DNA of 8,281 nucleotides from Pseudomonadota bacterium. Its GTDB lineage: Bacteria; Pseudomonadota; Alphaproteobacteria; Micavibrionales; UBA2020. Under the pieces are notes generated by a model. The model saw only the letters and a program-made list of their open reading frames with translations, was not told the DNA's origin and did not search any database. Positions 1 to 4,367 of this stretch are shown one piece after another. The stretch's first letter is position 1; each line of letters opens with the position of its first letter. The stretch covers positions 1 through 8,281 of the forward strand of contig JAEXMB010000004.1 of assembly GCA_023444705.1 (NCBI GenBank), read 5' to 3'. A program made the position numbers and the translations under genes.

Positions 1-537
1 CTTCTGCTCGGCGGCGTTGACCGCCTCGCGGGCGTTATCCTGTGCTTCGCTCAGAACGGTTTCAAACGCCTGCTTGGCCTTTTCCGCCTCGTCATTGAGC
101 TGGGCGGCGCGGTCAAGGTTGGTGTTGATTTGCGTCTGGCGCATGTCCAGCACTTCGGTTACGCGGGGCAACGCGATGCGCGACATCAGGATGTAAAGAA
201 GGGCGAAGGATACCGCCAGCCAGAAAACCTGGCTGCTGTACGTGGTGACGTCAAGCTGGGGGAAACCGCCCTTTGACTCCGCCGCGTGTCCTTCGACGGC
301 CATTTCCTCGATCTCGCCGGCGACGGTTTCATCATTGGGCATGATGATCAGGTCACCGCCGGTGGCGGAAACGGCATGACCTTCGCTGTCCATCATGATC
401 ACGGGTGCGGCGGTTTCGTCTTGCGCTGCTGTCGTGTCACCGGCGAAGGCGGGCGACAGCCACAGGGTCAGCAACAGGGCCATCAGGGCGCCGGTGCGTG
501 CGGTCGTGCGGGGCAGTGCGTTAAAAACAGTCGTCAT
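1..537 (-). CDS. atpF': ATP synthase F0 subunit b' (AtpF'), N-terminal part, runs off the left edge
   Basis: Peripheral stator subunit of the F1F0 ATP synthase; with subunit b it holds F1 against the turning c-ring. The open frame of 179 codons starts at ATG 535-537 and is still open at base 1, so the C-terminal part is missing. Residues 1-32 look like a signal peptide: arginines at 10 and 14, a hydrophobic core at about 17-28, and an AFA site before G33. Residues 33-91 form an acidic, low-complexity linker. The family signature begins at FPQLD (92-96), followed by the membrane helix at about 103-120 (QVFWLAVSFALLYILMSR) and IALPRV. From about 127 the sequence is charged and Ala/Glu/Gln-rich, as expected for the dimeric coiled coil. 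The Shine-Dalgarno sequence is weak. It lies last in the visible atpI-B-E-F' order. Identification is firm; the long N-terminus is unusual. Confidence 0.93.
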   Translation of the reverse strand, partial: MTTVFNALPRTTARTGALMALLLTLWLSPAFAGDTTAAQDETAAPVIMMDSEGHAVSATGGDLIIMPNDETVAGEIEEMAVEGHAAESKGGFPQLDVTTYSSQVFWLAVSFALLYILMSRIALPRVTEVLDMRQTQINTNLDRAAQLNDEAEKAKQAFETVLSEAQDNAREAVNAAEQK

Positions 538-595
538 TGTCCGTGATCCAGAAAGAAAGGTCGGCTTTGGTCCTGTCGGTTCCATCAACGGGGCA

Positions 596-627
596 GGGGG
601 ATGCGGGCCATATCGCCGCAATCCCCC
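596..627 (-). promoter_or_regulatory. Intercistronic hairpin between atpE and atpF'
   Basis: The arms 596-606 and 616-627 pair over 11 bp with one bulged base (a620) and a 9-nt loop; the outer seven pairs are GGGGGAT with ATCCCCC. In the transcript the hairpin begins 12 nt after the atpE stop codon. No U-run follows, so it is not an ordinary intrinsic terminator. Such structures at the 3' end of a cistron can protect upstream mRNA from exonucleases or lower read-through. Here that would favour subunit c over b', but this role is inferred. Confidence 0.55.
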
Positions 628-639
628 GGCCGCCGGTGA

Positions 640-867
640 TTAGAACACGAACAGGATCAGCAGTGCGATAACCAGCGCGAACAGTGCGATAGCTTCGACA
701 AGCGCGAAGTACAGCAGGCCAGCACCTTTAACGGTGTTCGCAACGCTGGGGTTGCGGCCGATGGTGTTGATGACGCTGGAGAAAAGCAGGCTCAGGCCGA
801 TACCGACGCCAAGCAGGGGCAGAACGGCAATGCTGGCACCGATAAGTTTTGCTGAAGCTGGCTCCAT
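640..867 (-). CDS. atpE: ATP synthase F0 subunit c
   Basis: Proteolipid that forms the proton-driven rotor ring in the membrane. At 75 residues it has the normal length. It is a two-helix hairpin: helix 1 at about 8-33 carries the small-residue helix-packing pattern G20-x-G22-x-G24; the polar loop is GRNPS (37-41), the alphaproteobacterial form of the RQP loop that contacts subunits gamma/epsilon; helix 2 is at about 48-74. E58 in FALVEAIALF is the proton-binding carboxylate. The start ATG 865-867 has a good Shine-Dalgarno sequence (AGAGGAA, 6 nt upstream). The gene lies 62 nt after atpB, behind an unstructured AC-rich leader, and is followed by a strong hairpin. Both fit the need to make many more copies of c than of a or b. 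Confidence 0.97.
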   Translation of the reverse strand: MEPASAKLIGASIAVLPLLGVGIGLSLLFSSVINTIGRNPSVANTVKGAGLLYFALVEAIALFALVIALLILFVF

Positions 868-929
868 TTTAAGTTCCTCTTTCGTGTTGTGTTGTTGTGG
901 TTGGTTTGGTTGGAAGTGCCTGTGGTGGT
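868..929 (-). promoter_or_regulatory. AC-rich, G-free translation leader of atpE
   Basis: The 62-nt gap between atpB and atpE is strikingly biased in the mRNA sense. Positions 918 down to 884 contain 35 consecutive bases without a G, almost all A and C, followed by the AGAGGAA ribosome binding site. A G-free stretch can hardly fold, so the start region should stay open. CA-rich leaders are known to raise translation in bacteria, and E. coli atpE has its own upstream enhancer. That this leader acts the same way is inference; the composition itself is directly visible. Confidence 0.5.
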
Positions 930-1658
930 TTAGTGCAGTTCAATCGCATCCTTGAGGTACAGGCAGGTCAGGATGGCGAATACGTAGGCCTGGATGAAGG
1001 CAATCATGATTTCAAGGCCGACGACGGCGATGTTGATCACCATCGGCAGCACACCGAAAACAACGCCCATCGCGACGCTGAAACCGGCGAAAACTTTGAG
1101 GATCGTGTGGCCGGCCGTCATGTTGGCGAACAGACGAACCGACAGGCTGATGGGGCGCGAGAGGTAGGAAATAACCTCGATCACCGCGATCAGCGGCGCC
1201 AGCGCGATGGGCACGCCCGACGGAACGAACAGCGTGAAGAAGTGCAGGCCGTGGCGCAGGATGCCGATCAGCGTCGCCAGCAGGAAGACGAACAGCGCCA
1301 GCGCCCCCGTCACGATGATGTGGCTGGTGAAGGTAAAGGAGTAGGGCACCATGCCAAGCAGGTTGCCCATCAGCACGATCATGAAGATCGAAAAGACCAG
1401 CGGAAAGTACTTGCGGCCTTCGTGGCCGAGGTGTTCATGCACGATGCCGCCCACAAACTCGTAAAGCGATTCAGCGATGTTCTGCCAGCGGCCGGGGATC
1501 ACGGCCTTGCCGCGCATGGTCAGCGTCATCAGCAGGGTGGCGGCCAGAACGGCAAAGCACATCCACAGCGACGACTGCGTGAAGGAAATATCATAGCCGC
1601 CCATTTGCAGGGGGATGATGGGTTTGATCACGAATTGCTCAAGCGGATTGGCGGACAC
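930..1658 (-). CDS. atpB: ATP synthase F0 subunit a
   Basis: Membrane subunit that forms the two proton half-channels against the c-ring. At 242 residues it has the usual alphaproteobacterial length. The key motif SVRLFANMTAGH (173-184) holds the essential arginine R175 (R210 in E. coli). H184, E216 and Q223 fall at the E. coli E219, H245 and Q252 positions, so the Glu/His pair is swapped, a known natural variant. MGNLLGMVPYSF (97-108) is another family block. Hydrophobic helices run from about 29 to the end. The start is GTG at 1656-1658: it is the only start codon between the atpI stop and the conserved N-terminus, the upstream ATG at 1666-1668 is out of frame, and AAGGAA lies about 10 nt upstream. 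Only six bases separate it from the atpI stop, so the two are probably translationally linked. Confidence 0.97.
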   Translation of the reverse strand: MSANPLEQFVIKPIIPLQMGGYDISFTQSSLWMCFAVLAATLLMTLTMRGKAVIPGRWQNIAESLYEFVGGIVHEHLGHEGRKYFPLVFSIFMIVLMGNLLGMVPYSFTFTSHIIVTGALALFVFLLATLIGILRHGLHFFTLFVPSGVPIALAPLIAVIEVISYLSRPISLSVRLFANMTAGHTILKVFAGFSVAMGVVFGVLPMVINIAVVGLEIMIAFIQAYVFAILTCLYLKDAIELH

Positions 1659-1664
1659 GTGCTG

Positions 1665-2018
1665 TCATTCCTTCTTCGCGGTATCGTCGTTGTCATCAGC
1701 CGGCTTCGTATCCTTGAAGCCGATTTCAAATTCCTTGCCCATTTGCGTGCGGTAGATGTTCAGAAAACCTGCGGCAAAGCCGAGGAAGAAGAACACCACC
1801 ATGAACAGGGGCCGCAGGCCCGTCCATTCATCGATCCAGTAGCCGATGAACGTGCCGACGATCAGTGCCGCAACCAGATCTGTCGCAACCCGCATCGCAG
1901 CGCCGGCGGCGGACTGATCCTTGCTATCGCCCTGATCGTCCGGCGATGGCTGTGCAGCCCGCTGGCGCTCCTGCGCGGCGCGGATCTTTTGCCCAAGATC
2001 ATCAGGTGTTTGGCTCAT
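1665..2018 (-). CDS. atpI: ATP synthase assembly protein AtpI/AtpZ family
   Basis: Small membrane protein encoded at the head of F0 operons. In this family it has been linked to c-ring assembly and to Mg2+ transport, and it is not part of the finished enzyme. Of 117 residues, 1-38 are polar and charged. Two membrane helices follow at about 44-62 and 69-88, joined by the short loop DEWTGLRP. The block GYWIDEWTGLRPLF...GFAAGFLNIYR (59-90) is the family signature. The C-terminal 27 residues are highly charged (PADDNDDTAKKE). The ATG at 2016-2018 has AAGGGG about 10 nt upstream. It is the first gene after the promoter candidate at 2056-2084, with a leader of about 30 nt. Confident as to family; the exact role is less settled than for the other subunits. 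Confidence 0.9.
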   Translation of the reverse strand: MSQTPDDLGQKIRAAQERQRAAQPSPDDQGDSKDQSAAGAAMRVATDLVAALIVGTFIGYWIDEWTGLRPLFMVVFFFLGFAAGFLNIYRTQMGKEFEIGFKDTKPADDNDDTAKKE

Positions 2019-2055
2019 CTCAGCCGCCCCTTTTTCACGCGTTTAGAGCGTGCTG

Positions 2056-2084
2056 AAACTACGCATAACTATAATGAGAGTCAA
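2056..2084 (-). promoter_or_regulatory. Candidate sigma70-type promoter of the atpIBEF' operon
   Basis: Reading leftwards, the -35 box TTGACT (2084-2079; 5 of 6 consensus bases), a 17-nt spacer and the weak -10 box TAGTTT (2061-2056; 3 of 6) would start transcription near 2049, about 30 nt before the atpI start codon. It is the best such pair in the gap between atpI and gdx. The strong -35 and weak -10 suggest help from an activator or the common alphaproteobacterial preference for TTGAC. No experimental support. Confidence 0.5.
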
Positions 2085-2086
2085 GT

Positions 2087-2108
2087 GATGTCGCGGCGGT
2101 GCGACATC
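2087..2108. repeat. Perfect 8-bp inverted repeat next to the atp promoter
   Basis: GATGTCGC (2087-2094) and GCGACATC (2101-2108) are perfect complements around a 6-nt spacer. The repeat ends two bases upstream of the atpI -35 box. As DNA, the arm-to-arm geometry (22 bp overall) suits a dimeric regulator. As RNA on the plus strand it would be a hairpin followed by GTTATTTTT, but no plus-strand gene precedes it. An operator is therefore the more likely reading, without further proof. Confidence 0.45.
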
Positions 2109-2188
2109 GTTATTTTTGAACAGGTTAGTTTATTTTCATAAGTGACAAAGCGGCCTGTGTGCGAAAGGGGCGGAGCGTGCGTGCCGTG

Positions 2189-2216
2189 TTGCTTTGCGCG
2201 CATGGCATGATATACC
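2189..2216 (+). promoter_or_regulatory. Candidate gdx promoter
   Basis: TTGCTT (2189-2194), a 16-nt spacer and TATACC (2211-2216) form a moderate sigma70-like pair. Transcription would begin near 2223, just before the first leader hairpin at 2231, leaving a structured leader of about 88 nt. The spacing to the leader structure is the best argument for it, since the hexamers match only 3 and 4 of 6 consensus bases. Confidence 0.35.
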
Positions 2217-2230
2217 AAAATACAGCAAGC

Positions 2231-2311
2231 GGGGCCACGTCCCCCTCCGGCTCGGTCAGGGGCGGATCGATGTCCGGGACGGCCCGGCTTTTCATGAAAG
2301 GAGATTCATGA
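2231..2311 (+). promoter_or_regulatory. Structured gdx leader, possible guanidine-II (mini-ykkC)-type riboswitch
   Basis: The leader contains a hairpin CCGGG-ACGG-CCCGG (2274-2287) with an ACGR tetraloop, placed 10 nt before the AAGGAG ribosome binding site. This is the form and place of the second hairpin of guanidine-II riboswitches, a class known to control SMR guanidinium exporters. The expected first hairpin is only partly met: GGGG (2231-2234) pairs with CCCC (2241-2244), but the loop is CCACGT, not ACGR. The CCCC arm can alternatively pair as CCCCT (2242-2246) with AGGGG (2258-2262), so two mutually exclusive folds are possible. Two TCATGA copies (2292-2297, 2306-2311) can pair around the ribosome binding site and include the start region, and CTTTT (2288-2292) can pair with AAAGG (2297-2301). 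Identity as a riboswitch is inferred from one matching hairpin plus gene context. Confidence 0.45.
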
Positions 2312-2640
2312 TGGCTTGGCTTTATCTTGTCGTTGCCGGTGTTCTCGAAGTTGTTTGGGCCTATAGCATGAAATTGTCGCACGGGTTCACCAAACCCGTG
2401 GCGTCGGTGGTGACAGTGCTGACAATGCTGGCGAGTTTCGCGCTGTTGTCGCTGGCAATGCGCGCCTTGCCGCTTGGCACTGCCTATACGGTATGGACGG
2501 GCATCGGCGCGGTCGGCGCGTTTATTGTCGGGGTGGTTGTGCTGGGCGAACAGGCAAACGTCATGCGCATCGCAGCCGCGGTGCTGATCGTTGCCGGTAT
2601 CGTGCTGATGAAAATATCGTCGTCGGGCACGCCTGCCTAG
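2311..2640 (+). CDS. gdx: SMR-family guanidinium exporter Gdx (formerly SugE)
   Basis: Four-helix inner-membrane antiporter that works as an antiparallel dimer, exporting guanidinium in exchange for protons. At 109 residues it has the normal size. Residues of the characterised Gdx binding site are all present: E13 (central carboxylate), W16, S42, Y59 and W62. The blocks GVLEVVWA (10-17) and GTAYTVWTGIGAVGA (56-70) are typical of the Gdx subtype rather than of EmrE-like multidrug pumps. Helices are at about 2-20, 30-50, 57-78 and 84-103. ATG codons at 2308 and 2311 are in frame. I chose 2311 because AAGGAG (2298-2303) is then 7 nt away, against 4 nt, and because homologues begin M-[AS]-W. The gene stands alone between divergent atpI and a convergent lipoprotein gene. 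Its leader looks like a guanidine riboswitch. Confidence 0.92.
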   Translation: MAWLYLVVAGVLEVVWAYSMKLSHGFTKPVASVVTVLTMLASFALLSLAMRALPLGTAYTVWTGIGAVGAFIVGVVVLGEQANVMRIAAAVLIVAGIVLMKISSSGTPA

Positions 2641-3218
2641 AAGGCGGCGCCGATGCCGCGGTTGATCAGGCTATCCCACATATAGCGGTCTTCGTTCATG
2701 CGCACGTTCTGCGTGCCTTCGACCACCGAATGCACCAGTCGGTCGCGGTCGAACACCATGACCAGACGCAGGTTATAGCCGGTTTTCTCGACCTTCATCT
2801 TGCCAAAGCCAAGCGAGCTACTGCTCTTGATCTCACTATAGGGCAGATAGTAGCCATCCATGCGCAACAGGCGCTGGCGGAATTGTTCAAGCTCGGCCGC
2901 CGAACCTTCGACAGTTGCGTTGCCGTAGTAGCAGGTTTGCACTTCCTGCATGCTCATGCGCTCGAATTTCTCGACGGGGACGCCGATGGTGGCAAAGGCT
3001 TCCTCGCGCGTCATGCCCGGCCGCAGGCTACCGGATTTCTGCGCCATTTCCTTTTTGTCCTTGAACAGGTCGGTGTTCACCTCTTGCTCGCCCGAGGGCA
3101 GGCAGGCGCTCAGGCTCAGGGCCAGCGCCATCGCGGCAATCAGGGTGGTGATCCGCGCCAGCCGCTGCATGGCGGCGGGGGATGAAAGAGCTGTCGCAAA
3201 AGCTGTTTTGTGTTGCAT
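2637..3218 (-). CDS. Predicted outer-membrane lipoprotein with possible BamE/SmpA-like domain
   Basis: Protein of 193 residues. A lipoprotein signal (ARITTLIAAMALALSLSAC) ends at the lipidated cysteine C39. Leu, not Asp, follows the cysteine, which favours sorting to the outer membrane. LRPGMTREEAFATIGVP (65-81) resembles the first half of BamE/SmpA domains, and a strand-like LRLVMVFDRDRLVHSVVEG (150-168) the second. Between them sits a longer insert with a charged helix and SSSSLG. If real, it would face the periplasm and assist envelope assembly, but the match is by eye only. I chose ATG 3216-3218: it has GAGGG 8 nt upstream and lies downstream of the promoter at 3255-3284, whereas the longer starts at 3263 and 3284 would lie outside the transcript. 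ATG 3170 would give a shorter signal peptide but has no ribosome binding site. Its TAG stop overlaps that of gdx. Confidence 0.75.
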   Translation of the reverse strand: MQHKTAFATALSSPAAMQRLARITTLIAAMALALSLSACLPSGEQEVNTDLFKDKKEMAQKSGSLRPGMTREEAFATIGVPVEKFERMSMQEVQTCYYGNATVEGSAAELEQFRQRLLRMDGYYLPYSEIKSSSSLGFGKMKVEKTGYNLRLVMVFDRDRLVHSVVEGTQNVRMNEDRYMWDSLINRGIGAAF

Positions 3219-3254
3219 GTGGCGGCCCTCGTTCTTGGCCTGTTCACGGGCTTG

Positions 3255-3284
3255 ATTATACATAAACCTGACCCTACCATTCAA
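3255..3284 (-). promoter_or_regulatory. Candidate promoter of the lipoprotein gene
   Basis: Reading leftwards, TTGAAT (3284-3279), an 18-nt spacer and a perfect TATAAT (3260-3255). Transcription would start near 3248, about 30 nt before the chosen start codon at 3218. This promoter decides between competing start codons, since upstream alternatives would not be transcribed from it. It lies in an AT-rich stretch (about 3250-3400) shared with the divergent GNAT-like gene, for which I see no equally good promoter. Confidence 0.6.
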
Positions 3285-3491
3285 TTTTCTCTTGATATTG
3301 CTAATTATTTCTTAATTTAGCGGTCATAATACTTTTTTGGCTGGCGGAACTTTTTGTAAAATGGTAAAAACGACCCCATCAAAAAACAGCCGTTTTCAGT
3401 GGCTTGCGCGATGCACCAAGTGAGAGAGATCACGGGCTTCGCCGCCATTGTACGGTATCCGCACAGAGCAACATCCAAGGACGTATACGTC

Positions 3492-4241
3492 ATGACCGCA
3501 GTACCTGCAGACGCAAAAAAATATTTTGTCCGTTATTCCAGCAGCGATGATTTTGATCGCTTGATGGCCTTCTACAGAGCCAACCCGCATAAGAACGTCG
3601 ACGAGCGCAATGAGTCGCTGATGCGCGAGCTGGTTGAAAACGGCTCCGTCACGCTGATCCAGTCCGCAATCACCGGCGAAGTGGTGGCAGCATCTATTTC
3701 CTATCCGCTCAACGGCGACGACGGCAGCCAGAAATGGCTTGAAATCGGCACCACCCGCAGCATCCTCAACGGCTATCCCGGCCTGTTCGACGTCATGATC
3801 GGCATGCAGGTCATGCGCGCGTTTCTGGTGGAACCGCCGGGCGAGCGCTTTGTCTGCCAGATGGAAAGCCAGGCTGTGCGCAACATGGCCAATCACCTCG
3901 GCTTCCGACCCTTCGTTCCGTCAGAAGAACTGGTACGATCAAGCGACACCACGCTCAACGCCGATGAAACCTGCGGCTTTGACAAATGGTATTCGGCAGG
4001 CCCCGAAGCGTTGCCCGTCGTCGCCCAGCGTATGATGGAAGCGATCAACAAGCCCGTGCTGACCCACTTGAAATCGGGTGAGAACATCGAGCTGGATTTC
4101 AGCAAGTCGAAGTTCTTTGCCATCTTCAAAGATGAAATTCAGGCACTGTCCAAGCGCGATCTCGGCAACCACGACCAGCCGGATTACACCGCCAGCATCG
4201 CCAAAACCCGCGAAACATGGATGAAGTCGTTCTTTAAATAA
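3492..4241 (+). CDS. GNAT-like acyltransferase family protein, substrate unknown
   Basis: Probably a soluble cytoplasmic protein of 249 residues: no signal peptide or membrane helix is visible. Residues 10-141 read like a GNAT fold: a first strand and helix (YFVRYSSSDDFDRLMAFYR), a strand before TGEVVAAS (61-68), the central strand WLEIGTTRSIL (82-92), a helix from about 98, and the closing N131-x-A-x-H-LGF (136-138) typical of the last GNAT helix and strand. The usual acyl-CoA loop R/Q-x-x-G-x-G/A is not evident; NGYPGLFD (93-100) stands in its place. The C-terminal 108 residues show no family I recognise. ATG 3492 is supported by AAGGA at 3477-3481, 10 nt upstream. The longer frame opening at GTG 3399 lacks a ribosome binding site and conserved-looking sequence. 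A terminator follows directly, so it is a single-gene unit. Gene reality is confident, function tentative. Confidence 0.7.
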   Translation: MTAVPADAKKYFVRYSSSDDFDRLMAFYRANPHKNVDERNESLMRELVENGSVTLIQSAITGEVVAASISYPLNGDDGSQKWLEIGTTRSILNGYPGLFDVMIGMQVMRAFLVEPPGERFVCQMESQAVRNMANHLGFRPFVPSEELVRSSDTTLNADETCGFDKWYSAGPEALPVVAQRMMEAINKPVLTHLKSGENIELDFSKSKFFAIFKDEIQALSKRDLGNHDQPDYTASIAKTRETWMKSFFK

Positions 4242-4263
4242 GAACAAACGCTCCTGATTCCTT

Positions 4264-4308
4264 AAAATTGCCAAGTTTGCCTGTCATGGCGACCTTGGCA
4301 ATTTTTTT
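4264..4308 (+). terminator. Strong intrinsic terminator after the GNAT-like gene
   Basis: A perfect 12-bp stem (4264-4275 with 4294-4305) carries AATTGCCAAG against CTTGGCAATT, with a further GCC/GGC pairing (4279-4281 with 4288-4290) inside the loop. A run of seven T (4302-4308) forms the 3' side and tail. It begins 22 nt after the stop codon at 4241. Confidence 0.88.
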
Positions 4309-4323
4309 GCCTTGGCCTAATAT
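4295..4323 (+). promoter_or_regulatory. Candidate promoter of the M20 amidohydrolase gene, overlapping the terminator
   Basis: TTGGCA (4295-4300, 5 of 6 consensus bases), a 17-nt spacer and TAATAT (4318-4323, 4 of 6). TATTAT at 4321-4326 is an alternative -10. The -35 box lies inside the downstream arm of the terminator, so one sequence may both end the upstream transcript and start the next. Transcription would begin near 4330, giving a leader of roughly 38 nt. Confidence 0.5.
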
Positions 4324-4367
4324 TATCCCGTACAGCAACGCCTCTTTAACCGGACGGGAGCCCCATC

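Noticed and set aside
2087..2115. Hairpin plus GTTATTTTT as an intrinsic terminator on the plus strand
   Set aside because: No plus-strand gene precedes it, the stem is only 8 bp, and the T-run is interrupted. An operator-like dyad fits its place better.
897..2141. A 414-codon open frame on the plus strand across atpB and atpI
   Set aside because: It is the antisense shadow of two certain genes. Its product is a run of His, Gln and Arg with no family pattern, as GC-rich genes typically give on the opposite strand.
2223..2310. Guanidine-I (ykkC) or guanidine-III riboswitch
   Set aside because: I could not find the conserved blocks of either class. Only the ACGR-capped hairpin of guanidine-II is visible.
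2308..2310. ATG 2308 as the gdx start
   Set aside because: It is in frame, but only 4 nt from the AAGGAG site, and it would add an extra Met before the family's usual M-[AS]-W start. It is not fully excluded.
3219..3284. Longer start codons (3263 ATG, 3284 TTG) for the lipoprotein
   Set aside because: They lie within or upstream of the best promoter, lack good ribosome binding sites, and would add a charged stretch before the signal peptide.
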